A stretch of 64,000 nt of DNA from Flectonema sp. DT1601. Lineage: Eukaryota > Euglenozoa > Diplonemea > Diplonemida > Diplonemidae. Made by a program: the position numbers and the translations under genes. Positions 20,301 to 31,337 of this stretch are shown piece by piece; the first letter of the stretch is position 1; every line of letters starts with the position of its first letter. Below the pieces are notes generated by a model, which saw only the letters and a program-made list of their open reading frames with translations, ran no database searches and had not been told where the DNA came from. The DNA lies in contig OZ025795.1 in NCBI GenBank assembly GCA_964019425.1, positions 310,001-374,000 of the forward strand, written 5' to 3'.

Positions 20301-21086
20301 TTTTCGTGTTTTATAACAATTAGCGTTCTAGATTTAGTTCTGTGAGTACTGCTGTTTACAACAGCTTGTAATTCTCCAGTCTTGTCTTGTTCGACGATAA
20401 TTCTATTTCTTGCTAAATTTTCTTGTACCAATGCTACCTTTTCTACTCCCTTGACAATGAAATAACCACCAGGATCGAGAGGACATTCTTGTAGACGTGC
20501 TAGTTCTTCAGGGCTTTTTCCGTGAAGATGACACCTCGCGCTTCTCAACATTATTGGAATCTTACCAATCGTGACTCCCTTACGACGTACCAGAGCAACA
20601 CCTGCTGCAGTTCGGTGAGTGTATTCGATGTTTACTTTAATATTACCGCTGTATGTGAGATCCCGAAGTCGACATTGATTAGGAGTTAGTTCATTGTGTC
20701 TTGACTTGTCCATGCTTTGTCTTGGTTGAGGATCCTCAGGATATTCAACATAGATATCATGGTATCTCAAATAGATTTCTGGGTCAACTGTTACTATTTC
20801 TCTGTTTGCGTTCATTATTTCCGTCATGTCTTTTTCAATCTGTTTTTTTTTTTTTTCTTTTTTTGTAGAACAATACGATTTTTTCTACAAAAATAACACA
20901 TACCAAGAAATTAAATGAATCAACGTGTTGTCTGACGAATCCTTTGACTTTAAGAAAGGCTGGTAATAATTTCCATTTTTCCTCGACAGTTGAAACACCG
21001 TTAGCTAGTATCTCATCATTGTACAAGTCACCTGCCTCATCTCTAGGAAGGACTCGCTGTGCGAGTTTAATGACGTCCTCCGACAT
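17347..21086 (-). CDS. POLR3B: DNA-directed RNA polymerase III second-largest subunit (RPC2)
   Basis: This subunit forms half of the Pol III active-site cleft, making tRNA, 5S and other small RNAs. Three exons: 20904-21086, 18445-20839 and 17347-18242, with introns 20840-20903 (64 nt) and 18243-18444 (202 nt), both with GTATGT donors. The joined protein has 1157 residues, against about 1130 in animals. Pol III identity rests on [33 protein letters not shown] sequence, [13 protein letters not shown] and [11 protein letters not shown]. The C-terminal zinc ribbon is CGNCG followed by CKFC. I start at 21086 (MSEDVIK) because an acceptor-like TTCTTCTTCAG (AG 21098-21099) separates it from an upstream in-frame ATG at 21119. 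Confidence 0.97.
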
Positions 21087-22364
21087 TTTGACCAAATCTG
21101 AAGAAGAAAATAGAACCATTAAAAGAAGAGAAAAAAGTCAAAAAAAAAAAGAAAGTTAACATCAAATAGTTAGTGTCTAGCAGCGATAAGTCATCCAACA
21201 AGTACAACAAATAAGTCAAAAAAAATTTCAATTTAATTTAAAAAAAATTGTAAGGACTCAAACAAAGAATCGTTGCGTTTCGAGCCAAAATTAAAAAAGC
21301 TTTCTTCAGACCATTCCCCTTTCCCAACCCTCTTCAGCAAAGGAAAGCAAGGCCTCGTGTTTGCCCTTCTCAGCAAATAGTTGTTAGTTAGTTAAATATA
21401 AATATGGTTTCAAAGTCAACTAATATAACAATTAGTAATTTATGATACAGATCAGAAGGAGTAGAGATGAGAGTAATAAATAAAAGAAATTTTCTATTCC
21501 AAATATAAAACCTTTCAATCACACGTGTCTACGAAAAAAATTAAAAAAGAAAACCCGGATTGGACCGCTCACCCCTAATTGTCCCAAGCGAGCATCACGA
21601 ATAACCATACCAATCTGTGAGGAACAAATCAAAAGTAAGTTAGAATATGAGTAAGTTAGCCAGGTCTTAGCTGTCGGGACCTACTAAGTTGGTTGGTAGT
21701 CTCTGAGAACACAATTGGGAAATGAAACAAGAAAAAAGAAATAAAAAAGTATATACGTTGGTTGTTAATAGTCATAAGAAAAACACCAAAAAAAAAAGGA
21801 TGACCTGTCCCAAGCTACATTTCAATTACTCTTTCACCTGACAAAACAACAATCTCAACCGGAGACGCGATACCAGCAGTAGTGTACGCATGATCTTCGA
21901 TTGTCGTCTATCTGACAAGGCAGGAGATAATTGTTTGACTTTATAAAACAACTGTAACACATGCAAGCCCCCCTCCAAGAGGTTATCATTCTCTTATCGA
22001 TTCCTCGATGTGGGAGTGTCATTCACCCACACACCGCTTTGCCAATTTTTTTGAAAAAATGCGAAAAAAAACTGAAAAGTATGAAAGATCAATAAAATAA
22101 AAGTATATTTTCGATTCCATATATAAAACCGTTCTTAATGAAATAATCACACGTCTAATGCCGCCGTACCACGAAAATAAAAAAAAATCCTGAACATGAC
22201 CAGGACAGACTGTTCACCCTAACTGTTTCAAGCATTAACATCGAAAGGGGCTACCGAAGACCTTAAAAAAATAGTACTAAAATCGAGCAACACAAATCAG
22301 TTTTAGGTTCAGCTGCTCTGGACCTTTATATATTTTGGGCTATAACCCATAATAAATGAAAACA
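21087..22364. other. Intergenic region with two diverged copies of a ~110-135 bp element
   Basis: About 1.28 kb between POLR3B and the dehydratase. Plus-strand 21491-21600 and 22108-22243 share, in order, ATTCCA, ATATAAAACC, a TCACACGT segment, an A-run, and a TTCACCCTAA..GTYYCAAGC-like block. On the minus strand the first copy follows an acceptor-like TTCCTCACAG and opens a 29-codon frame (21519-21608, MVIRDARLGQLG). This could be a small gene pair, decayed copies or a regulatory module. I see no other gene. Confidence 0.4.
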
Positions 22365-24110
22365 CTAACAGGTGGTTGCACCTTGCGAGGCATCTAGAAC
22401 AGTGTTGGCGTATTTTCGAAGGATGCCAGTACCTGCCTTGGAAGGTGGGGGGTTCCACGATTTCAATCTCTCAGCTAAGATTTCCTCAGAAACATTAATA
22501 TGAAGACCCTTATTCTTAATATCGATGGTTACTTCATCTCCAGTTTTAATAAGTGCTATTGGACCACCCTTTGAGGCTTCTGGAACCACATGTCCAATCA
22601 TAATACCGTGAGATGCTCCACTGAAACGACCGTCTGTTATAAGAGGGCATTCAGCACCAAGACCACGACCGATAAGTGCAGCACCTGGTGAAAGCATTTC
22701 AGGCATTCCAGGAGCTCCATGTGGTCCTTCGTATCTGATTACGATTGCTTCACCTGGTTGGAGTACACCGTCAACAACACAATTATAGGCATCCATTTCA
22801 TTGTCACATACTCTTGCTTTACCTTTCCAGATATCAATTTGTTTACCGCTAAGTTTTATAACTGATCCACCAGGAGCTAATGAACCTTTTAAAATTAAGA
22901 TGTGATTACCAGCAGGTGAAACAGGTTTGCTAATCGGAAAGATAATATCCTGTCCTTCGGGAAGGTCAGAACTTACATTTTGAAGGTTTTCAGAAATAGT
23001 CTTACCAGTGACAGTAAGACAAGAACCATCAATCAAACCGTTAGCAAGCAAGTGTTTCATTACAACTGGAAGACCACCAATCGCGTGAAGATCAACGACG
23101 TTGTACTTACCAGCGGGAGTAAGATTCGAAATAAGCGGAACCTTCTCAGCGATCGTATTGAAATCATCAACCGCAAGAGGAACACCAGCCTCATGAGCAA
23201 TCGCTAACAGATGCAAGACTCCATTTGTTGATCCTCCGAGAGCCATCATGACTACCATTGCATTCTCAAATGCTTTCCTTGTCATAATATCTCTTACTCT
23301 AATATTCTTCTTTAGGAGTTGAAGTAATGCAGCAGCAGTGTCTTTACAGTTCTGTTTCACTTCCGGATGAATATTATTATCTTCATCAACAGCTGGACAT
23401 GTAGATGTTCCTGGTAGAGCCATTCCTAGTGCCTCAATACATGTAGACATTGTGTTTGCTGTGAACATACCAGAGCATGTTCCAGATCCAGGACAGGAAT
23501 TCTTCTCAATAGCATGAAGCTCTTCAAGGTCGATAAGACCGGCTGAGTATGAACCTTGGGCTTCGTAGGCACTTCCAGGAGTCAGTCTGACGTCAGGTTT
23601 ATTCGGATGTTTTCCCGACTTTGCTGTTCCAGGATAAAGTGTAATACCAATAGCATTAGTTCTAGCAAGAGGCATGAGTGCAGCAGGGTTGGTTTTATCA
23701 CAACCACCGAATGTCATGACTGCATCAGTTCTGTAAGCATCAGTCATTAGTTCAATACAGTCAGCTATGAGATCTCTACTGACGAGAGACATTCTCATTC
23801 CATCAGAACCCATAGTCTGGCCATCTGATACAACAGGAGTGTGATTAGCGAATGGTTTTAGTCCCAACTCATCACAACTAGCAGACGCTATTTTAACTAA
23901 CTCTTCACACTTCTGATTGCACATGTTCTGAGACATGTATGGCGCTGACACTGTTACTGTCGCTTTTTCGAAATCTCCGATCTTATAACCTGCTGCATAC
24001 AGCTGTGCTCTTGCTCCGCTCCTTGAAGTCCACTGTTTTGAATCTTCCTCACGAGGCTTACCCATCAGTTCCCATGATCGGTTTTTAAGATCTCTGGTAT
24101 TCTCAGTCAT
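22365..24110 (-). CDS. ilvD: Dihydroxy-acid dehydratase
   Basis: Dehydrates 2,3-dihydroxy-isovalerate and -methylvalerate to the 2-oxo acids in valine, leucine and isoleucine synthesis, using an Fe-S cluster and Mg. From the ATG at 24110 the protein has 581 residues, normal for the family. Motifs: [27 protein letters not shown] with a cluster Cys, [28 protein letters not shown], and [12 protein letters not shown]. The frame is open further out to an AG (24161-24162) after TTTTA, which looks like a splice acceptor. Either this is the 5' trans-splice site, or a short upstream exon carrying an organelle signal is missing; none is visible in the present N-terminus. The enzyme is absent from animals, which helps exclude an animal source. 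Confidence 0.96.
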   Translation of the reverse strand: MTENTRDLKNRSWELMGKPREEDSKQWTSRSGARAQLYAAGYKIGDFEKATVTVSAPYMSQNMCNQKCEELVKIASASCDELGLKPFANHTPVVSDGQTMGSDGMRMSLVSRDLIADCIELMTDAYRTDAVMTFGGCDKTNPAALMPLARTNAIGITLYPGTAKSGKHPNKPDVRLTPGSAYEAQGSYSAGLIDLEELHAIEKNSCPGSGTCSGMFTANTMSTCIEALGMALPGTSTCPAVDEDNNIHPEVKQNCKDTAAALLQLLKKNIRVRDIMTRKAFENAMVVMMALGGSTNGVLHLLAIAHEAGVPLAVDDFNTIAEKVPLISNLTPAGKYNVVDLHAIGGLPVVMKHLLANGLIDGSCLTVTGKTISENLQNVSSDLPEGQDIIFPISKPVSPAGNHILILKGSLAPGGSVIKLSGKQIDIWKGKARVCDNEMDAYNCVVDGVLQPGEAIVIRYEGPHGAPGMPEMLSPGAALIGRGLGAECPLITDGRFSGASHGIMIGHVVPEASKGGPIALIKTGDEVTIDIKNKGLHINVSEEILAERLKSWNPPPSKAGTGILRKYANTVLDASQGATTC

Positions 24111-24869
24111 TGTTTGTGGTATGTGAACTGTGCTCTGATAGCTCTTCACTAATGCGATCACTGTAAAAGAAGTTGACAGTTAAAATTCCAAATAAATAAA
24201 AAAAACAAATAGTGGTTAACGATATAACTTTCTATGAATATCTATTCTTCGGTTTTTCACTACAATTATTCTAAGGAAGAACTACAACAATAATAAGATA
24301 AAGCGGTGCTTATATTAGGCGTTTTCTTTTTTTTTCAACTCATTCAAACAAAATGCACACAAGCCTTTCACAGCCATACTACATTTCATGTCTGAACCAC
24401 TCCACACAGGTTCCTATCTGTGGTAAGAAGCTTTTTATACTTTTTTTTCTTCTTTAGATTTAAGCTCCTGTAGGTTTTTTGAGTATATCCAACGCCCACA
24501 AAGGGAAGGGGAAGGTTTTTTTTTTTTTATTAAAAAAAAAAAAGAATTCTATAACGACAGGAACTAAAAAAAATATTTATTTCTGAACACGCACACCGAG
24601 GTTAACAAGTTGTAATGAAAAATGCTGTATTGCGAACATGCTGTAACTGCATGTACCGTTGCTTGTATAACCTTAGAGTATGCCCACCTTATAATAATAC
24701 GATAAGCGGACGGGTTGGGGGGGGGGGAGAGAGAACAGAATTGAAAGGGAAAATAATAAAACTACAAACAGTAATAAAAAATTCTAATAACAGCAATAAA
24801 GAAAAATAATAAAAAAAAAAAGAGATAACAACGGGGGGAACTTGTGTATAATATTTTATTTATCATTAA
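24111..24869. other. Intergenic A/T-rich spacer with a G-run
   Basis: About 760 nt between the dehydratase start and the coiled-coil gene's stop. It contains the dehydratase acceptor at 24161-24162, T- and A-tracts and a run of Gs near 24717-24728. No gene or structured RNA recognised. Confidence 0.5.
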
Positions 24870-27800
24870 TTATGGCATCCCGGGGATGTATGAACGAGCT
24901 GCAAGAAGACTTCTACCCGACCTCGGTGGTGATCTTCCGGCTCTCAGAGGTGAGTTCCTCGCACTTACACTAGTCAAAGTAGCGAGTCTGCTTTGATAAG
25001 GAACTCTGGACATAGTTCCAGTTGGTGTGACTGGAGCTGAGCCAAGACCACTGTCTCTAATCCTTTCGGGAGTGTTTCTCGCCATTGGTGGAATCAATTC
25101 CTGTTTGTGTGTTGTTAAAGTAACTCGCACACTACAACAACAAATACAACTCAACAATATCATACCTCTCTCTTCAATGGAGAGAATGGACGTGTTGATC
25201 CAATCATTGAAGCGCTGACACGTTTAGCGGTAATGAGAGAGTCTTTTGATCCTGTTTGTGTTTTAACTGTTTTAAGAATTCAATAAATAATAAACTTAAC
25301 TAACTGTGACAGTGATGATAACAAACCTGGTGAAGGAGTTCTATCTCTTCGTGGTGATAGGCCAATCTTAATCCCTGAACCTGATCTCTGCCACGTTGAT
25401 GAAACAGCTGACGCTCGAGGTGTCATGACGGAGGAGGGTGTTGCGCCAGTTCTAATTTGACGAAGTTCGTCTTCAAGAAGAGCAGCTTTTCCCTTTTCAT
25501 CTTCAGTCGCCTCAGTCATTACTTGAAGTCGGCCATCAAGTCTAGCGAGGTTTGTTCTCAGTCTAATGACTTCATTATTTTTAGTAGCCAATTCAGTCAT
25601 TGCTGCTTCAGCATCCTGAGCCTTTCTTGAAAGCTCTCTACGGAGATCATTAGCTTCACGATCCTTCTCATTAAGAAGTGCTTCCAGGTCTGAAGTGCGA
25701 GCAGAAAGGTCTCTTACGGTAGCAACGTGGCCGTCTGATTGTTTTCCAGTGACGTCAATTGCTTCTCTTAGGCGTAGTAATTCTGCCTCTTTGTGTTCAA
25801 GGATTGCAGGAAGGTGTGATAGCTGCCTCAGTTTATTTACTTCCTCTTGAACAGCTGCTGCCTGTTCACGTGCACCCGTCATTTCTTCTTTTGCGCGGAT
25901 GAGAGTGATGCTATTTTCACTCGCTTGTCTTTCTGCGGTGTCCCTGGATATTTCTAAGGCACCAGTTCTCTCTCTGTAGCTGTTCAGCTCTCTTTCCATA
26001 ATTGATGCTTCATTTAGTGATGCGTCGACTTGTTTACGAAGTGCTTCCTTTTCACTCTCTTGAGCATTGCACTTCATCTGAGACTGTCTGTAAGCTTCAT
26101 CCATAGCGTCAATGCGACCTTCGAATCGAGCGATTGATCCTTTCATTCGAATACCTTCCTGAGCCTTTTCAGTTACCTGACACTCGAGATCATCTCTAAT
26201 TCTGATAATGTTTTGCATTTCAATCGAAAGTTCGTTTATTTTCATCTGAAGCTCATCACACGAAACTTCTTTCTCAGACACTCGCTGTTGAAGTGTTTGT
26301 GAAGATCTCGCGTAGTTCTGTGCCTCGTCTTCTGCCCTTGAAAGTGATTGCCTCAAACGAACTAATTCAGCTTCTTGAGTTTCAATTACTGATGGCAGGT
26401 TCTCGAGACGACGTACTTGAGTTTCAAGTCTGATCATTTGATCTTTCAGAAATGAGTTCTTCTCTTTCAAAGAAAGGATGTCTTCATCCTTAGCAGCAAG
26501 TCTTCCTTCAAGACGAGATATTTCTAAAGCTGCGGTACCAGTGGCGTTCTTCTCATCGTCTAGTTGTTGTTGAAGACTTCGAATATCACGCATACGATCT
26601 CCAATAGTCTGAGCCTGTTGTTGACATTTATCATCGAGTGTCTGTAGTTGGAGATGTTTGTCTTCGAGTGCTCGCTGAAGATTTTCGATTTCTTGTTCGC
26701 GTTTGTTGGTTGCGTCGTGAAGTACTTGGACTTCATCTCTTGAGATTCTTAACTCTTCTCTGTACTCGGCGTTCTTTTGTTGTAATCTACCAACTTGTGC
26801 TGATAAAGAAATACGTTCTTGTTCCAATACATCTGTTGCGTTCTGAGCATCTTCCTTCTCTCCTTGAAGCTTTACAATAACTGCACCCCACTCAGATAAT
26901 TCTCTTCTCTGTTCAGCTAGTCTGGCTTGAAACTGTGCACTTTGCGCTTCGCTGTCTCGGAGTTGTGCCTGAGCATCAGCGCGTAAATCTTCTGCTGTCG
27001 CTACCCTCCCTTCAAGTTGAGCGATCTTCCCCCTCGCTGCTGATAAATCAGCCTTAGCAGCTGATGACTGCCTTCGACTTTCTTCCAAGTCAGCTCTGGT
27101 TTGCTCTCTCAACATGTTTGACTCCTCTCTGATTCGAAGTATTTCAGTGTGAGAGTCATCGAGGTCAACATTCAACTTCTCAACCTGCTGCATGAAGGCG
27201 GTGCGTTCTCTGCTGAGTTCATCACAGCGGGAAGTACGCTCGCTGAGATCTTTCTCTTGACCAGCAAGCTTTGCTTCAGTGTAAGAGATGTGCTCAAGTC
27301 TTTCTTGAAGTTGTTTCTCAAGACTGCGAATACCAGCTTCGTGTTCACCTACTTGTGATGATTGATGTCTTCCTCTTTCACGAAGTTCTTCAATCTCATC
27401 TTCCTTACCGTGAATAGCTCTTTGAAGTCTTTCTAATTCACAGACTCTGTCTTCCAGTTGGCGGGTTAGGTCGTCGGACTTTCTCTGAGAGTCGTCGTGT
27501 TTGTTACACCAGCCGTCAATTTCTGACTCCAGTTGTCTTCTGATTTGTTCGCTGGAATTTATTCTTTCGCTCAAGGTTTGAGTTTGTAATCCACTTTCAG
27601 AAAGCTGTCTACGAAGACGGCCGAGTTCTTCCTGTCCATGAAGGGCCTCAACTCCCTGTTGTTTAGCTCTTTCTTGAAGAGTGAGAAGTTCACGTTCTCG
27701 TTCTTGAAGTATTACTTCGAGTTCACTGGATCTGACTCTGAGGGAACGAAGTTCTACTTGTGAATCTTCATTCTGTTGAGTAGCAGTACTCGCTACTCTC

Positions 27801-28357
27801 TGAAGTTGAGTTTCTCTCGAGATCAGATCATCATTTGATCGACGTTGTTGTTCCTGAGATCTTGCCAACTCATCAGTTAGCTGAGCTTGAACTCGTCGAA
27901 GGTCTTCTAATGCTCGTTCAGCAGCATCACATCTTTCAATTGAGAGATCCATATCTTGTTTTACTCTACTCGAACGAACTCGTTCTTCATCAAGTTCTTG
28001 CTGAAGCTTTGATGTGACTCCAGTGTATTTCAGTTGAACTCTGTCTCCATCATCAGCTGATCTTCTGGCATCTGCAACTTCCTTTTTCAGAGTCTGGACA
28101 GCAACAGCTAGTGATCTATTCTCTTCATCTTTATCCCTCAATTGATTCTTGTATAGTTGTAATGTGTGTGCGTGTCCTGAAATTGTGTCTTGCAAAGTTC
28201 CTACGTTCGATCTCAACGATTGAATTTCTCCTTTCGATTCATTCACAGCCAACTGTAGTAGCTCTGCTTTTCCCTTTGCTGCAGTGCTTGAGATGGAGAT
28301 GGGTGATCCCGCTAATGCATTTATTGGTGATTTACCATACGAGTCGTATGTCGACAT
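24870..28357 (-). CDS. Long coiled-coil protein with Ser/Pro/Arg tail
   Basis: Three exons: 25327-28357, 25166-25251 and 24870-25100, introns with donors GTTTGT and GTATGA, joining in frame to 1115 residues. I start at 28357 (MSTYDSYGKSP), just after CATCTCTCAG (AG 28366-28367). Residues about 25-1000 are near-continuous heptad coiled coil rich in Glu, Gln, Arg and Leu (for example LARLDGRL and ISRLEGRL motifs recurring). The tail holds SPRRDRTPSP, RPFSPLKRE and SPLRAGRSPPRSGRS, likely a disordered phosphorylated segment. The downstream exons were found because the same tail style continues in frame. Cytoskeletal or basal-body scaffolds look like this, but composition alone does not name it. 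Confidence 0.78.
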
Positions 28358-28426
28358 CTTGCTGTCTGAGAGATGTAAAATAAATTGATAAAGAGTGATA
28401 CAAAAACTACAAAGATACATCTCCTA

Positions 28427-29545
28427 CTATTGTATGTACTTGCCTGTTGCCTTGGAATAATATTTTTTGCAATAGCCGTCGATTCGGAGGTTCTTCTTCT
28501 TTGCGTATTCAAGCAGGCTGTCAGCTGCGGGAGCATCTCTCAACAGTGAGTACAACTCCATCATCACTGTGAGTATTCTGGTTGATGTAATGCAATCACG
28601 TTTCTTAGCATCTTCAAATGCTTCTGTTGCAGCGACGGCATATTTATTGTCAGATGTGAATTTCAAAGCATCACAATGTGACTTTATAAGAGCACCATAC
28701 GCAATGCTATTCGGTTCGATGTTATCAGCAATCATTTCTTCCCATATCTCTGCTACTCTTTCATGAAGACCTGCAGCTTTAAACACTGTTAAGTACCCAG
28801 TCCATTCTTTAACAGATAATTTCATATTCTTATTGAGTTTTAGTTCTGTCATTAGTCTGTCAGCTTCGTCAGTATCAAGTGTTTTTGAACACACTTTGAA
28901 TAGAGAACCGTATGAAACAATGTCCAGTTCGAATCCCTCATCCTTCATTTCTTGCAGAATTGGCCGTGCGTCGTCCATGTCATCGCAAGCTGCTAAGAGC
29001 ATGTTGTAGACTGGTGTGGTTAGATGAGAACCTTGTTTTTTAAATGTTGCTGCTGCATGGAGGGCGGAATCCAATTGATTTCGTTTGCAGAGACCGTGAA
29101 CGACTGATGCGACCATGCCTCCGCTTATAGGAGTGTCGGGGTGGGATAATCTAAGTTTGTCCCATGTGGAAAAGAACTTTTTACCATCGTGATCAGTTTT
29201 ATCATGAGAACAAGCGAACAGTAGGCTGACGTACACACTAGGACCAGGAACCTTTCCGCTGTCGACCATATCATCGAATAGTTGCTGAGCTACCTTAGAG
29301 TTTCCATAACCAGCTACGGCTGATATCGCTATTGAGTAAGCCTTGTCTCCTAGATCCCATCCTTCACTCTTTAGCAATTCCATTTCTTTTACCATCTGTG
29401 TTGCGACATATTCACCTTGTAACTCATCACCATCACGTCTACCTCGATTGCTTTGAGGTTTTAAATTTTGAAGCCACAATCCAGCCAAGGCGTCTGTCAT
29501 TCGACGACGTTGGAACCGAACCATCGAATTTGTTAGTAAAAACAT
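28427..29545 (-). CDS. Pentatricopeptide repeat (PPR) protein
   Basis: Predicted 372 residues. Helical repeats of about 35 residues fit PPR units (KAYSIAISAVAGYGNSKVAQQLFDDM, YNMLLAACDDMDDARPILQEM, ISYGSLFKVC-like, IAYGALIKSHCDAL). PPR proteins bind organelle RNA and act in its processing or translation. The N-terminus is basic with a short hydrophobic start and could be a mitochondrial signal. Only about 70 nt separate its stop from the coiled-coil start downstream, which leaves room for a trans-splice site but little for a promoter. Confidence 0.85.
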   Translation of the reverse strand: MFLLTNSMVRFQRRRMTDALAGLWLQNLKPQSNRGRRDGDELQGEYVATQMVKEMELLKSEGWDLGDKAYSIAISAVAGYGNSKVAQQLFDDMVDSGKVPGPSVYVSLLFACSHDKTDHDGKKFFSTWDKLRLSHPDTPISGGMVASVVHGLCKRNQLDSALHAAATFKKQGSHLTTPVYNMLLAACDDMDDARPILQEMKDEGFELDIVSYGSLFKVCSKTLDTDEADRLMTELKLNKNMKLSVKEWTGYLTVFKAAGLHERVAEIWEEMIADNIEPNSIAYGALIKSHCDALKFTSDNKYAVAATEAFEDAKKRDCITSTRILTVMMELYSLLRDAPAADSLLEYAKKKNLRIDGYCKKYYSKATGKYIQ

Positions 29546-30369
29546 AGTGTGCGAAATCTATAATCACATCAGTGTTTTATCGTTTTTAGATTTTCCTGGA
29601 AGAAATAATAATTACATGGGTCTTAAAAAACATTTTATCTGCGATGCGTTCAGCAATAATCCTGTTGTTTTGTTTTCTTTTTTTTTTTTTTTTTCTTCTT
29701 CATTTTTCTTTTATTTTTTTTTGTTTTTTCCTTCTGTTAAGCCTTATTCGCAACTCAAAAAAAAAAAAAAAAAAAGAACAAATCTCGCTGAACCGGACCC
29801 CACAAATAGTCAGGGTTTTTAATATACAGTTTGAATCTCGTGGCATTCCTTTGATAAAGATGACTTGACGAGATCAGTAGTGAGCATAATGTTCTGAGAA
29901 GGGAAGGATCGTATGTCCTGCGAGAAATTTACCTTTTATTTTTTTATTTTTTTTATTTTTTTTTTCACTCGCGGTAACACACGCGGCAAAGACAACGAAG
30001 AATATCGTAAAAAAGAGTGGACTTTTAAAAAAAAAATAAAAATAAAAGAGGAACGGCAGCTATACCACGCCCAATTTAAAAAAAATTTAAAAAAAATCAA
30101 AAAAAAAAAAAAAAAAAAAGAAGTCTTGGTTCAACATAATTTTTTAAAGAGAGGAAATCAAAGGAGTATAGCGCAAGGATTTATTTTTCTTTTTTTTTTT
30201 ATTGAACAGTATTTGCTTTTTTTTGAAAGCCAACTACTGTGCTCCAAGAAGCTACCCGAATGATTTCTTTTAATCGAACACCCGGAAAGGTTGTTTGAAA
30301 AGTAGGGAGCGGATTCCTCAGCAACCACTTGTGGTGGCTGACTTACGGAAACAAAACATCAACTGCAAA

Positions 30370-30405
<36 letters not shown>

Positions 30406-31337
30406 TTCAGTTTTGCCACCAATTTAAAAATAAAGGAAAAAAATCAGGTCGTTTGTTCAGCCGTCACGCGAGCAACTGACTGAGACCGATAAAAACAAAA
30501 TGAAAACCCCTAAAGGTGAATATTTTTTCACCGATGAGGTAATAAAAGGAGTGAAAGGGAATAGTAATGACACAATAGTATTATATTAAGATTATGAGTT
30601 TTTTTCTTTTTTTTTTTTTTAATTTTTTTTTTTTTTTTTGTATATTTCTGATTTAGCACCAGCGTCACATCACAGAAACCTGTACCCCCAAAAAACTGTT
30701 TCACGGAACAACAGTGGGTAAAAATATTTGTAGTTTCGTTTTTTTTTTTTTTTTTTTTTTTTCGTTCATGTCCTACTTCAAAGGAAAAAAAAAAAACAAG
30801 CAACAACCAGCAATACAACGCAGAATCATTGCCATGATAAACTATGAAAACATTCACGAGATTTGTCTTCTAAATAAAAACATCACACTCTCAGAATCTC
30901 AACAACAAATGCATCTTCGTTATAATGACACTACAGTAATCAATGTCATCCGTCAATAAGTTTTTCAGATTAACATTTTACTATAACGGTAATCCTTACG
31001 TTGTAGATGGTCGATTGTTTCTTGTTTAGTTTTTTTTCTTTTTCCACTTCGTTTTTTTTTTTTTTTTTAAATTCTCATTATTACTATTATAAACACACCC
31101 TTCACCTGGCAGCAATTGCAAACACACGACTTCTCATCTTCATGGTTTCTCGTCCATTATAAAAATAATAACGAGTTTACACTGAAAATTGATAACGCGT
31201 GGCAGGTTCAAGAGAGAGGGAATAATAAATCGTTTAGTTGTCATCTCGGCAGAGGTCTCACGCCCCGGGATTAAAAGATCCGGGTATGCGAACGAGTGTA
31301 ACTCCACAAGACCGAGGTAGTTAGAATGGTTTTAGAT
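29546..31337. other. Long intergenic stretch of T- and A-tracts
   Basis: About 1.8 kb between pyruvate carboxylase and the PPR gene, with many homopolymer runs of 12-25 nt of both T and A. The open frames here consist of Phe/Lys runs and are not genes. No tRNA, snoRNA box pair or repeat was recognised. Both neighbours are on the minus strand, so it is not a strand-switch region. Confidence 0.55.

Noticed and set aside
29640-30960. Several ORFs rich in Phe or Lys
   Set aside because: They are translations of homopolymer T- and A-runs.
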